Notes: generated by a model not told the origin, from the letters alone. DNA of 64,000 bases from Proales similis (GCA_019059635.1 JAGVRJ010000005.1:682001-746000), one strand, 5' to 3'; positions 21,486 through 32,998 are shown, counted from the first letter of the stretch. Made by a program: numbers and translations.

Positions 21486-21974
21486 ATGATTTTAAGATAT
21501 CTTAATTCACGAAGAAGAGTATACAACTGCTTCAACCACCTGGAAAAGGTCTGTTAACCTTAGTTTTGTTGAAAAAATTATTTTTATTCGATTCAAGCTT
21601 CAACTCAATAGGAATTCAACACTTTTGCCCAGGAGCTTCTTAATAACGATCCGTCGCTCTCTTCCTTCACCAAATCAGAGTTAAAGAAGAAGCAATTCGA
21701 ACTTGAACTGGCGATGAACAGATGGTATTCAAGTGTAAAATCAAACAAACCCAATCATAAGAAATACGACATGTTCCTACTTAAGACTCAGAATGTACGC
21801 TTTGAGAACAATAAGCTGCTTGGAAGACTTGTGGTTATTATGATTAAAGAAAACGAGGATCGTTTGGCTGCCTCAACAACTTCTTACAGTATTGACTTGC
21901 AGGATTTATTACAGTGTGCCTTTAACAACCGCTGGTTGTCACCTAGTTCAAATTGGTGTGAAAATATTATTTAA
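21486..21974 (+). CDS. Unrecognised small protein within the tRNA cluster
   Basis: Two exons (21486-21548 and 21612-21974, intron 63 nt ending CAATAG) give 141 residues with a continuous frame. The first exon encodes a basic MILRYLNSRRRVYNC start that could be a mitochondrial presequence. The rest is charged and helical-looking (KSELKKKQFELELAMNRW) and ends in a Trp/Ser-rich tail. I do not recognise a family. An AATAAA occurs near 21992 after the stop. Upstream exons cannot be excluded. Confidence 0.45.
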
Positions 21975-22044
21975 ATCAAACCATAATCTGCTCAATAAAT
22001 GCTTCGCCTAATTTGATTACTGAACAAAGAAAGAAAAAAAGATG

Positions 22045-22118
22045 TGCCCAGTGGGAGGATCGAACTCACGACCTTCGCGTTATTAGCACGACGCTCTAAC
22101 CAACTGAGCTAACCGGGC
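22045..22118 (-). tRNA. tRNA-Ile(AAU), copy 3
   Basis: Same 74-nt sequence as copies 2 and 4-6; terminator of seven Ts begins 4 nt after the discriminator base. Confidence 0.95.
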
Positions 22119-22325
22119 TTCGATTGCTCTATCAACAAGTTTAAGTTTGTTCAATGGACAGAATGAATTGCCGATAAATAAAACATCTTGAATATTTTCC
22201 ATTCGAAATCTCTTTAAATATCTTCGTTCAAGTCAAGTTTTGATTCGTTTGATAAGGCTCAGATAACAAGCTGGCTAAAAATGACAAAATTTGTTTCTGA
22301 AATCGAAAATTGGACCAAAAACATG

Positions 22326-22399
22326 TGCCCAGTGGGAGGATCGAACTCACGACCTTCGCGTTATTAGCACGACGCTCTAACCAACTGAGCTAACCGGGC
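22326..22399 (-). tRNA. tRNA-Ile(AAU), copy 4
   Basis: Same 74-nt sequence; shares the 3' flank CATGT with copies 5 and 6, and a T-run follows. Confidence 0.95.
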
Positions 22400-22510
22400 T
22401 CTGTCACTCGGCTCATAGTTCAAGCAAGTTTTTTACAACTTTATTTAACCGAAGACAAGAAAATGCTAACAAGATGTCGCCAGTTCAATTTATTGGATGC
22501 CTCAGCCAAG

Positions 22511-23227
22511 TTAAAAATCAGAAAAGCAGACAAAGATAAAGCCATTCAAAGTTATTAGGAAAAGGTTGTGAAGGCTGTTTAAGGCAGACGATGTTTCGTT
22601 TGCTCTTATGTAAACATTGCTCGGGTTAGCCTGAGAGACTTTGACTCTTGACATTCTAAATGTTGCATTTGAGTGTATCAAAGGATTAAAGTCAACCCAA
22701 GATAGGCTTTGAATTGACTGATTCGGAGAAAAGAGAAGTTTTAACTCAGAAGAATTGGATATAATTGAAGCATTCACCAATTCGTTTGAACGGGTGTAAG
22801 CAAAATGTGGAAGTAGCAAATCTCCTTTCAGGTCTAAGAACGACCGATTTGACGGAGCGTGAGTCTCGTTGTTGAAAAGCCTGACAATCGAGTTTTCTTC
22901 AGTCACGTTCAAGCCATCAAAGTCGTATATTCTGATGTCATTGCAGGCGTAAACCTCGATTGGCGGCTGAAAACTCTTTAGCTCATCGTTCTCCAAAATT
23001 ATCGAGTTATTTGGCGAAGTTTTAAGCACTTTCTGCAAGTTCAAGTCCCTGAAAGATACTTTATAATCTTCGCATGGCTTGCCTTCACTATTGACGACAG
23101 GATCGAAAGTGATCTCGATTGAAGACTCGGTCGGCCGTTGTATTTGACGAGCCCCTTGTTTTATTTGTGAATCAGCCAAAACTACGTTAGTTACAATAAG
23201 CAACACGCATTTTAACACGGTCGACAT
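22511..23227 (-). CDS. Orphan secreted or GPI-anchored glycoprotein
   Basis: Uninterrupted 238-residue ORF lying between tRNA copies 4 and 5. Residues 1-18 (MSTVLKCVLLIVTNVVLA) are a signal peptide. The body carries about ten Asn-X-Ser/Thr sites and two cysteines. The C-terminus ends in a hydrophobic stretch (about residues 218-236) after a small-residue region (ETSSALNS), as expected for GPI attachment or a very short tail. No domain is recognised. It may be a fast-evolving surface protein. Confidence 0.5.
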   Translation of the reverse strand: MSTVLKCVLLIVTNVVLADSQIKQGARQIQRPTESSIEITFDPVVNSEGKPCEDYKVSFRDLNLQKVLKTSPNNSIILENDELKSFQPPIEVYACNDIRIYDFDGLNVTEENSIVRLFNNETHAPSNRSFLDLKGDLLLPHFAYTRSNELVNASIISNSSELKLLFSPNQSIQSLSWVDFNPLIHSNATFRMSRVKVSQANPSNVYIRANETSSALNSLHNLFLITLNGFIFVCFSDF

Positions 23228-23468
23228 TTTAGCACAAGAATTTTTCTTTCTAACTGCACTTAAAAGTTACGATCATCAGATATTTAAAATGATTATCAAG
23301 GAATGTCAATTTGCGTATTTACAGGCTATTTATCACGATTATATCTATTTTTAAGAACTGTTAGCTCTCAACTAAATATAGCTCTTCAACTTAGCTATTA
23401 AATCTAATTCTGTAAATCGGTGTCCCAGATAAAAGGCTTTCGATTTTCAGGAAAAGAGCAAAAACATG

Positions 23469-23542
23469 TGCCCAGTGGGAGGATCGAACTCACGACCTTC
23501 GCGTTATTAGCACGACGCTCTAACCAACTGAGCTAACCGGGC
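23469..23542 (-). tRNA. tRNA-Ile(AAU), copy 5
   Basis: Same 74-nt sequence; 3' flank CATGTTTTTG on the minus strand supplies a pol III terminator. Confidence 0.95.
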
Positions 23543-23606
23543 TCTGATGTAGTCTCTGAAGCCGTTTGAGTTTAAAACTGTATTCTCAAAAGATTATACA
23601 TAGCTT

Positions 23607-23940
23607 TTAGAAAACAATTCGGCAAATGTAAATAACCGAATGGGAAATTATCGAGAAGCAAATTGCGAATCCATTGGCAAAATAAGCTAATCTAATGTAA
23701 TGTTCGGTGAAATTCACCTCAGAGTTGTGGTCCGCTTGTGCTTTTATGGAAAAAAGTAACGCGATGAGGCCTTGATTCGATTAAATTTGTAAATAAATTG
23801 ATTCAATTTGTTTCAAATACTGCAGATTGCTTACCGATTGGAGCACAACAAAATAAAGTCGAGAACAAAGACAATGCTAAAAGGATGTTTTTTGTCCATT
23901 GACTCGGCGGTTCGGTCGATTGTCTGATAGGAAAGTACAT
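23607..23940 (-). CDS. CD225/dispanin-like two-TM protein
   Basis: Two exons (23835-23940 and 23607-23770, intron 64 nt) encode 89 residues. A short N-terminus leads to the first hydrophobic segment (NILLALSLFSTLFCCAPIG), a loop (LIALLFSIKAQADHN, with FSIK matching the YSxK position of the family), and a second TM (FANGFAICFSIISHSVI). The double cysteine followed by x-Pro-Ile/Leu-Gly is the hallmark of the dispanin/IFITM/SynDIG superfamily. These are small membrane proteins affecting vesicle fusion or synaptic trafficking. The start is the first in-frame ATG after an in-frame stop at the TATA-like site. The gene sits between tRNA copies 5 and 6. Confidence 0.6.
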
Positions 23941-24053
23941 TTTAGAAGGAACAGCATAACACTTTGATTCTGTATTTTGAACAATAACTCGGCATCGGAT
24001 TTGTTGAGCAAACTGTAAACTGCAAATACGCAAATTTTGGCTGATTGCTCTGA

Positions 24054-24061
24054 TTTTTATA
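24054..24061 (-). promoter_or_regulatory. TATA box candidate for the CD225-like gene
   Basis: TATAAAAA on the minus strand, about 115 nt upstream of the start codon at 23940. Confidence 0.4.
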
Positions 24062-24230
24062 CTGAGAGCATTTGGAGCACTTGGTAGCGATGGTCAAAAT
24101 CTGCCGAATTATGCTTCGGTAGGCTACTTAAAACGTGTCGCTAGATTTTGCTATATATTAGAGAAGAATTAGGGTGAGGTAGTCAAGTGAGACCGGCTGA
24201 TTATAATTTTTAAAGAAAACAAAAAACATG

Positions 24231-24304
24231 TGCCCAGTGGGAGGATCGAACTCACGACCTTCGCGTTATTAGCACGACGCTCTAACCAACTGAGCTAACC
24301 GGGC
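24231..24304 (-). tRNA. tRNA-Ile(AAU), copy 6
   Basis: Same 74-nt sequence, with flank CATGTTTTTTG on the minus strand. It is the most upstream copy in the direction of transcription. Confidence 0.95.
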
Positions 24305-24610
24305 TACGTCTTCGGCCCGCTTGAAAGAAAATAAATTCTAACTCGAGATTTTAGATTTACTTGAATAAACCAGACAGAAGCAGCCTCTATAACTATTGAA
24401 CTGAACAAGCTGATTGAATGTTGGCCAAAAGAGTATTAGATACAAAAGATCGAGAGTGTTAATCAACTTTTTGTTTGTAAGGTTTTATTTGTCATTTATG
24501 AGTTATTGATCAGCCTGGCTGCAGTTTGTTGAGTTGAAAGTCAAATGGAGCCATCAAATTGAAAAATATTGTAAATAAACCGACCAGATCAATCGGGTAC
24601 ATTGAGAGAA
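24305..24610. other. Intergenic
   Basis: 306 bp 5' of the MYND gene. No motif beyond AT-rich sequence; no seventh tRNA copy. Confidence 0.4.
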
Positions 24611-27600
24611 ATGAGTACGCATGCATATTCCACCGAGTATGATGGTGCCCGGCATCTCAGCTTGAGAGACGCCAATACGGTATTAAGGCTATCGGATGGA
24701 TGGAGCTCTTATCCGGACTTGGACACATTTAACAGCGACTTGCTTATTGCTACTTTAACTCTTCCAGTAAGCTTCTGATCGTGGTCAATCTTGATCCGAA
24801 TGTACCTCTATTTAATTTTATACAAATAAGAAAACCTCCAAAGCCGACAATGAATTTGTATGGGACATTCGCAGGAAATTCAAGGATGAGGACCAGTTAA
24901 AAATTGAAGATGCGGCTCGTCGTCAGCTTGAAGCTCTTTTTAATCTAAGCCAACTATTATTCGGATTAAGTCGTTGTGAGCTGGCGAACTTTACATTTCG
25001 GGACCTTCAACTGGGCCTTGGACCTCATTCCTTCGTAAAAGCAGGCTTTAAATATGTGGAAATCGGAGCTGCCAAAGTTAAGTTTTATGAAATATTTGAG
25101 ACCGTTGTTCAGGAAGTGATCGCAGCTGGTGGCCTTCAAGTTGCTTTGCTCATGTACCAATATCCTAAAATTGATATGGTACGTCAAAAATGTTTAGATC
25201 TTATGTCAAGTCTGGCTATTGTGCCAACCGTTGCCTTCGAGTTATTGGAAAAACATTCTTGGTTTCTGAAACACCTGATTGTTATGGTTCGGGATGGGGA
25301 TATTGGCTGCGACAAGATTCCTGCAATGAGCGTTCTTATTCGTCTTCTCAAAGTGATTCTTAACGACAGGTAAGGCTTGTTTTTTGTTTTTGCGATGAAA
25401 ATCATTTTATTTCTGAACTCTTGAATCAAAAAGAATCGAGTGCGCCTATAACATTCTGGTTGAGATGGAATACATAGACCGAGTTGTCAGTTTGTTCAAT
25501 GAACGTGACGATCTAATTGTGTATTACATAAAATTTGAGCTCATATGCATGCAAAGCCTCACTGTGATCTTATCAGATGCGCAATTCAGTAAAAAGTGGC
25601 CTTCTCAGTCCAGGTATTTGTTCTTGAGCATTTCTTAAACACAACAAAGCAACACATGTTTTCAACCACATAGATCACGTCTAGCCAACTATTGCATAAC
25701 ATTAATGCTGATGGCTATCGACTCGCAAAAGAAATACAAAACCAATCATATCAAGCATGCTGAAGAGATCGGACACAAGCATTCATTGGCACATGCCATT
25801 ATGACTCTGACCGAGCTGCTCAAGCATGATGAGGAAATGAATACGTTCTATCGCCATCACAAGCCGTTCAAAGCACTTCTTGCGCATTTGTACCGAAAGT
25901 ACGGGCCAAGATTGGCCACAGCGATCATGGACCCCGGAATCAACTATGGGCTCAACCACTTGATGAGAGTTTTATATCTTAAAGGAAAGCTTAAGATTGA
26001 AAGTGGCAGTCAACAGGCCGATCCTAATCGTCAAGCAAGAAAATGCTCACGACCTGACTGCGAGAACGAAGAGACTCAATTTAAGCCATTCAAAGAGTGT
26101 CGCTCATGCAGTGGGAAAATTGCTTATTGTAGCAGTGCATGTCGCAAGAGCCACATGGAATTTCATCTACGTCGAGAATGTAGTGGAATGAAATCTCAAA
26201 ACTGCAAGTCAAGCTCTTCCCAAACAGACCTACGAGCTGAACCTCAAGAAGAACAATCGAAGCAATGGCCTCGTCGCGGATCATTCGGCATGGGCGGCAT
26301 TAAGCGCTACGTTAAACACACCTATTCGATGAAAGAAACGCCTGAAATGCCCCGTAGCGTCCAAGAGCAGCGACGAGCATCTTGCACCAGTGCTTTTCGG
26401 CCATGGGCCTCTGCCAGTCGAACATCAGGGAGACCCCTAGAATTAACCAATCCAGTATTGACTTCGACCACAATCAGCGTGAAGCAAATCGATAAAGCAG
26501 AAAAGGGCTCATTGACAAGCAGCAGAATAGAATCAATTTACAAATCAAACACCATTCAGCGTCGATCCAAAATGTCATTGGCTGAAGAGCCTGCTCATAT
26601 AGACTCAATTGATATGAATGCTCGCAAGGGCAAAAGCTCCACGAGTTCAAAGTGCCGAATAGCTTCCAAGCCGGGCACCACTCGTCCGAATATAAAAGCC
26701 CACTCTTCAAAAACTCGAAGCAAATTCGAAACGGCCAGGAAGCAACAAAAGACCATAAAAGGTTTAAAGGAAGAGGATCTTTTTTTTAACGGGTCAATTA
26801 AGAACCAAGATGATGGCAGTTCAGATAGTGAAATAGAAGAAGCATGTGAGCCAGACGCACAGAACTGCGCTGATTTTGAATCTTGTGAAGATCTGAGCGA
26901 CTTTGGCGAAGATTTTCTCAATGAAAGCGATGAAGACGAAGTTGATGTGAACAATTACATTGACTTTAAAGATTACTGCGATGAAGAAGAGGAGGATGAG
27001 GAGGACAAAGAGAATGTCAAGCGAGCGAATGGAATCGAAGAGATCGAAGTCAAACGCCTGCATCGAGGCTTGTCAAGTGGACTCAATGCTCGGGAGAATG
27101 ATTCATACAATCCATATAGCGAGCCTCCATCACGCTGTTATGTGGTGAGAGAGTACGAAAATCCGGAAGCTTTTTCGCACGAAAACGAGCAAACATACAA
27201 TCAGACAATTCAAATGATGCCGCAGACAAGCAACATTTTGATGCCGCCTCAAATAACGATCGCAAGCTACAAAGAGGAAAGCAACTATTACTCAAGCGAG
27301 GATGTGCTGGATTGCGAGAATCGACCGGCGAGACGCTCAATTTCAAGAGGAAACATGAGGGCCTCCGATGAGATGTCAAGCTTGACTAAACCGGTCGAAA
27401 TGGCTAAACAAGGCAAATTCAACGAATTGAAGGTATTCAACAACCTTGAAGAGCAAAGCCTCAGCAAAGTTGCCAATGGCCAAGCCTCTAATGAGCTGCC
27501 TAAATATTCGACTCCAATTTTCAATGATTCGAGTATGAAAGCTGCCTTGAGGAAGAACCATTCCAATTTTCTGAATGCTCAACTCAATATGACCATTATG

Positions 27601-27951
27601 CCATCGGCGAATGGGTCGCTAATGCCCAATCGGGCAAACGTTCGCACAAGCGACTCAAAGCTGAAGCCCAACAGAATACCTTTAACTCACAAACTGAATT
27701 CAATTGAGGAGAATGAGAACTACGAGAGTTGCAGCTCTTCAACAATGCGCCACATCGAGGAAGAGAATCGACTGCGACCAAGACCTGACCCTGCTCACAT
27801 GGGACCGCTGAATATAAGTCAATTGTCCTCAATCGAAAATGCTGTATCGAATGAATACGTCCCGGTGAGTAAAGCGCAGCTGCCCAAAACCCTTAAAAAG
27901 AGGTTTGTAGAGGAAATGAAGCGGGACCGGTCCAAATGTGTAATTCAATAG
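24611..27951 (+). CDS. Helical-repeat plus MYND zinc-finger protein with C-terminal CaaX box
   Basis: Four exons (24611-24766, 24831-25369, 25434-25613, 25674-27951) encode 1,050 residues in frame. Residues about 60-440 are alpha-helical and read like armadillo-type repeats. A MYND zinc finger sits at about residues 415-455, with CSRPDC, CRSC, YCSSACRKSH and HLRREC supplying the metal ligands. The remaining 590 residues are low-complexity: Ser/Arg/Lys-rich, with a long acidic run at about residues 690-745 (DEEEEDEEDKENV). The protein ends RSKCVIQ, a CaaX box whose final Gln predicts farnesylation. MYND fingers bind proline-rich peptides. Together these suggest a membrane-anchored adaptor rather than a chromatin factor; this is inference. 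I do not recognise an ortholog. Confidence 0.7.
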
Positions 27952-29005
27952 ATGACTAGTACTCGGCGCGCCCCCAACATCCTGAAAGTTGAATTCCAGT
28001 TGAAGGCACGATATGAAAAATGTTCTTCTTTTTTTTTCTTTATTTAATCAAATCGATTTGGATGTAAAAATTTGAGTTGAAAAATGGGCAAATCGACCAC
28101 TGAAGCCAAAAGACAGCTATAATAATTGATCGCGTGTCCCTCATTTAAATATCTTCCTTTTTTTTTTATAAACTGCGCATGTCTCCAAAATTGTGGAATG
28201 AATCAATGTCTTTATACTCCTAGACAAACTTTTACTCTTAAATATTAAGCTTTCTTTTTATTCTGGAAAAAAATAAAGAACATTTTTTCTAAACAAACTT
28301 GGTATTGACCGCCGAAATAGGAATCTGAGAAGAGGAAACAGAGCGAACAAGAGACCACCAGAGAGTTGACACTTTATCTTTAAAGTCCCTCGCTTTCCCA
28401 GTGGAATCAAACGCCAATTATTTATTTTCACGCTCGATTTGCAATGCGTGATGGTAACAGAAGGATGCTGAATCACAGCATACGAAATCAAATTACACTT
28501 TTTGATGTCGACTTGGGCATTTATCACTTGATTAAATCCTCATCTCATTAAACGAAGAAGGGATTGCATTCAGACGCGTATGTAAAGCATAGGCCCTGTT
28601 GATCGCCTCGTTATTCCCTATTCTCGGCCAGAAACTCAAGAATATTTGAAAGAGAGCCAACTTGTCGTTGACGTTACGAGCTGGCAAAACGCGCCTTGCC
28701 CCAGTGCGTTTTTCTCCCCTCTGCACACTTGTTAATTGACTGGAGCCGATCTGCGATTAATTCTCGATTAATTTAAGCAGCCACTTTGCAACTTAATAAG
28801 AAAGGAGGCAAATTGAACAAGTCTAGTTGGTTACTGCAAGTCTGATAAGACGCGCGTCGAGTGGAGTCGAATTAACCATAAGCACCAGCATACTTCCAAA
28901 ACAAAAGAAATATTCAAACAAGGAAAATAGTCAATCATTGAGTTGGTGCCCAATCAGTCACCAAGCAGAGCTTGTTAGAAAACGGCAAACTGACAAAAAA
29001 GGGCC
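27952..29005. other. Intergenic
   Basis: 3' flank of the MYND gene and 5' flank of the bHLH gene. AATAAA occurs near 28272. Nothing else is supported; a minus-strand open frame at 28258-28527 has no recognisable content. Confidence 0.4.
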
Positions 29006-29587
29006 ATGGAGCGTTCAGAATTCTGGCTAAGTCAACTAAGAGGTGAACATTTGGCGTCGAGTTCAAGTGAATCAAGCTCAACCTCACGTGCATCCCGAAA
29101 GGCTGAAGAAGCTCGTCTCAAGACAACAGATGGCAAATCCAAACATGATAAAGAAAAAGACAACTCGGCGGCAGCGACCGCCACTCGTCTGAGTATAAAC
29201 GCACGAGAGAGGCGTCGAATGCACGACCTAAACGACGCGCTCGATGACCTGCGCTCTGTGATTCCTTACGCGCACGGACCAAGCGTACGAAAGTTAAGCA
29301 AAATTGCCACTCTTTTGCTGGCGAAAAATTACATTATGATGCAGAAAAACGCCATCGACGAATTGAAAAGGGAAATTGAGCGACTCAATCGAGACCGAGA
29401 AACTTCGAGATGGAACGCCAAAAACGTAAACAGCCCTACAAGATTAAAGGCACTTCCTGCACCACTACTGGCCGCATCGTCTTTTGCGCTATCTCCTCGC
29501 TTCAACCTCGAGCCTAGTGCCAATGAGAGCCGCTTTGAATTAGACACTGAACCTTTTGGTTTAAATGCCAAATTTCCTCGTGTTTGA
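29006..29587 (+). CDS. bHLHe22/e23 (beta3)-type transcription factor
   Basis: Single-exon gene of 193 residues with a strong start context (GGGCCATGG). The bHLH domain lies at about residues 65-120: basic region [19 protein letters not shown], loop [12 protein letters not shown], helix 2 [17 protein letters not shown]. This is nearly the consensus of the beta3/OLIG superfamily, closest to bHLHe22/bHLHe23 by the [23 protein letters not shown] segment. Such factors repress E-box targets in neuronal differentiation. The N-terminus is Ser-rich and the C-terminal 70 residues are lineage-specific. Animal beta3 genes are often intronless, as here. Confidence 0.88.
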   Translation: MERSEFWLSQLRGEHLASSSSESSSTSRASRKAEEARLKTTDGKSKHDKEKDNSAAATATRLSINARERRRMHDLNDALDDLRSVIPYAHGPSVRKLSKIATLLLAKNYIMMQKNAIDELKREIERLNRDRETSRWNAKNVNSPTRLKALPAPLLAASSFALSPRFNLEPSANESRFELDTEPFGLNAKFPRV

Positions 29588-30193
29588 TTTTTATTTAAAT
29601 TCCCTATTCTTGTTCTCTTTGAGTTCTAAATGTGAACAGTTACAGTGACCGCGAAAATATTCGCTCTCTTATTTTCTCAGTTCAGAATAAAATAGCAACA
29701 TGACTAATGCATCTGCAGATAAGAAGGATCGTTGATCGGCCAGGGGCAGAGGTGATTAAAACTCAGCAAAGATTTCGAAATTCTAAATTGCGAAGTAAAT
29801 TTAATGTCAGAGCGTGCCTGAGCCACAAATGGCTGCTACTAAAATTGGGACGTTAAGACAGAGAGAATGAGCGAGCGAGACAAACCTTTGAGTAATTGGC
29901 TGGTTGGTGGTTGGCTGCAAGGCGCGCCAAGCCTTATTCTTCTAACATTCAATTCAACTCAAAATAGCTTGATTCATTCATAATGGAAAATTCATAATAC
30001 AATTTCTCTATTTACGTTCGGCTCTCAGTGCATATGATGAGTGTGTGTGTGTACGAGTCGAATGCTTGTCTCGACTCCCAGAATTGCGTTGTTCAAAAAC
30101 TCCTTCACCAGAATGAGCATCTACTCTGTTTTTGGTTATAAAGCAGCTGCTAAATGAAAACTTAAACTTACTAGACTAGAAACGGCAGAAAGA
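29588..30193. other. Intergenic with a TATA candidate
   Basis: 606 bp. AATAAA at about 29687 is likely the 3' signal of the bHLH gene. A GT microsatellite lies near 30041-30052. TATAAA at 30137-30142 lies 52 bp before the next start codon. Confidence 0.4.
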
Positions 30194-32998
30194 ATGGAGG
30201 ATTTGGTATTGGTCGACTCAAACGACTATGCTCAAGTCATATTCGATGAGGTGAACGATTGTTTCATCGAAGGCCAGCCTCTCGAGTGCCGATTTGACAT
30301 AAACGAGTTGCTCAAACCGGACGAAAGAGACTTTGTGGCCGTGTTCAAAGTGGGATTCGCAAGCTGCCGTGACTATATCTGCTACCAGACAATTAAAAGC
30401 GAACAAATAAACAAAACTCGGGGCTTGGTGGTCTTTCCAGGCGAGTCATTGCCCAAAGACGACGGAGAGTTCTATCAGTTTGTTTACGTTTCGCAGAGCC
30501 AGCAGATTAGAGGGGCCTCAATACCGTTTCAGTTTAAACGCACTCACATCTCTGATTACGTTGAAGTCGAGGAGCAAGAGGCAATCGTTCTCAAGCACAA
30601 AGAAACTGCCATTGCGGAGACCTTAAGCGAAATAAAAATAAAATGCGACAGCTTGACAGAGGTACACTAGCCTTGCGCTTGGCTTTACTTGACACTCGAC
30701 AATATCTAAATTTGTTCTAGGCCAATAACGCTTACGAGCAGCTGGTGAGCGAAAACGACACACAGATCAGGAACCTTGAGGAAGAACTGTCCACGGTCAA
30801 GCTTCAATGCTTGCGTTTGAAAATGGACAACGAAAAGCTCGCTTTTACTCTCAAGAGTCAAATCGAGAACTTAAACAGCTCGAAGGAGTCATTTGGCAAG
30901 CTCAGCGACGAGAACAATAGTCTAAAGAGCAGAGCAGAGCAGTTAATGGCTACAAATGAAAAACTAACAAAACAACTTGAAGAACAGATGAACTTGGTCA
31001 ACCAACTGAAACAAGAACTGACTGAAGTGAGATCGGTGAGTTTTTTCCATTTGTTTGCATTCTAGTTGAATACGATTCTTGTTTCCGCAAATTTTCCGTG
31101 TCAATCGGCCTGAATTGAATTTTCTGCTTAGATAACAAAAAATCTTCAAATTTCTCTTGCCGCGACCGAATTCGGTCAATTAAAGAAAGCTGAAAACGAA
31201 GCGCTCTCAGCCAGAGGGGAGCTGCTTTTAGCTCAAGTAAAATCATTTACTTTATCGAACACGGTCCTAATTGAAATTAGTTTTATTATAAAAAATAGTT
31301 CATTTGAGTTTAGTTCTAATTCATTCAGTCAACTCGAACGCTTCTTTTTGTTGTTTGTTCTTTTTCAAAACCGTCGCAATCTTAGAAAATCTTGAACTAA
31401 CTCTAAATCGGTGAACGCAGAACAAAATCGGTGAATTAGAAGCGCAAGTCGACGCACGATCCAGAGAGTTGAGCCGACTAAGAGAAGAGCTGAAAAGTAG
31501 CGAAGTGATTGTGGCCGAACAAGCCGACACAATTCAGAACATCTTGAACGAAAGAGAAAATCTGAACTATCTGATAAAAAAACTAAACGAGGAAAAGGTA
31601 AGTTGTGCCTTCTTGATGTTTTCTTTGGTTAGAATTTCTGAAAAACAAATATCGCAGAATGAGCTCGAGGGTGAAAAAGAAAATCTTAACCAAGAACTGG
31701 GCATGTGCAAGGACAAACTGATGGCATCCGAACAATGCAAGGATATGCTTCGATCTCAGCTCGCCTCTGTAACCGAAGAGCTCAGCGAGGTGAATCGTCG
31801 TATTGAGAAGAGCGACGACGCCTATAAACAGCAAGAGAGTCGAATTTCTCAAGCTGAACAAGAAAAACAAAACTATCAGCAAGTAAGGCTTAGAGTCAAT
31901 TTTTATTCAAAACTGAACTCAGTAACAATTGCCTCTGAAGGAAATCGAACGGATCAAAAAGGAATATGAAGCTAAACTGGCCGAAATAAACGGCTCCTAC
32001 TACGCACTCAAGTTTGCTCACGGTCATCTAGAGGCCCGTTTGAAAACTGTCGAGCAGAGCAAGAAACAGCAGGGCAAAGATGAGAAAGTCCAGCAGAAAG
32101 AAATTGAAAAGCTTAAACAAGAAAACGAAGAGCTAAAAGATCGAATCAAAGAGGGCGCCAAAGAATACTCAAAGTTGCTCGACAAATATCGATTTGTTAA
32201 AAACCAGCAGTTTAACGTGGATATAAGCAACTACCAGAGCAAGAGTGAGTCTGGACTCAGACGTCGCTATCCGCTAGCTCGCTCAAGCACACAAGCCGAT
32301 TCTGTTATTGAGGTTTGTCCGATTTAGAGCCCTCAAAGAACGAATCGACAAACGTGTTTTTTTTTTAAGGAAAAGTCAAACCGAACTCATTCAGCCGAAA
32401 TTGAAAATACGTTGCTGGACGCTCTGCTCGCATCAACATTCTACAATGGCTGGAGAGCTTCCAACCGAGATGCTGATGAAAGTTGGACTGAGTCGAAAAA
32501 GTCAAACACTGTGGCTGTAACTCAGCCAAAGACAACCATGGCTGAACTTGATGTAATGAACGAAACAGAGCCCGAGCTAGACTACTACGAAGACTTGAAC
32601 GCTGGCCAACAGCTGTACGAAACTGAAAATGACAATGTATTCGGTATGTAGTTCTCTACTAGCAAGCACAAAGGAAGCAGTTTTAAATTTAACCTTTAGA
32701 CAAAGAGCCTGATTTGTCCCAACCAGAACAGGCATTTTGCGGCGATGTTCTGAAAATGAAAAAGTAAATCTAAACGGCATCTAGCCCAATGAATGTAAAT
32801 ACTTAGCAAACTCAAAGCAACAGCCAGAAATGCGAGATCTGCGGCTACATGTTTCCGACAGACGTAAGAGAAAACGAGTTAGAGGATCACATGTCGATGC
32901 ATTTCGGGCCCAGTTGTCCAGTTTGCTCGATTGTGTTTAGAAAAGGCTACCCGCAACAAGAGTACGAGGAGCATGTGAATAGTCACTTCACCAACTAA
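30194..32998 (+). CDS. TAX1BP1: TAX1BP1/CALCOCO-like autophagy receptor
   Basis: Nine exons (30194-30661, 30721-31035, 31132-31236, 31421-31597, 31658-31882, 31941-32312, 32370-32643, 32700-32763, 32818-32998) give 726 residues. Residues about 8-125 form a SKICH domain (VIFDEVNDCFIEGQPLEC, DFVAVFKVGF, FYQFVYVSQSQQIRGASIPF). The middle 400 residues are continuous coiled coil. The C-terminus carries two C2H2 ubiquitin-binding-type fingers, CEICGYMFPTDV...HMSMH and CPVCSIVFRKGY...HVNSH. This SKICH, coiled coil, paired zinc finger order is that of TAX1BP1, which links ubiquitinated cargo to autophagy and dampens inflammatory signalling. CALCOCO1/2 are the alternatives; two fingers favour TAX1BP1. 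No canonical W-x-x-L LIR was noted. Confidence 0.8.

Noticed and set aside
20622-24304. Recurring 74-bp unit as a CRISPR-like or satellite array
   Set aside because: Each unit folds as tRNA-Ile with pol III terminators, and spacings run from a few hundred to over a thousand bases.
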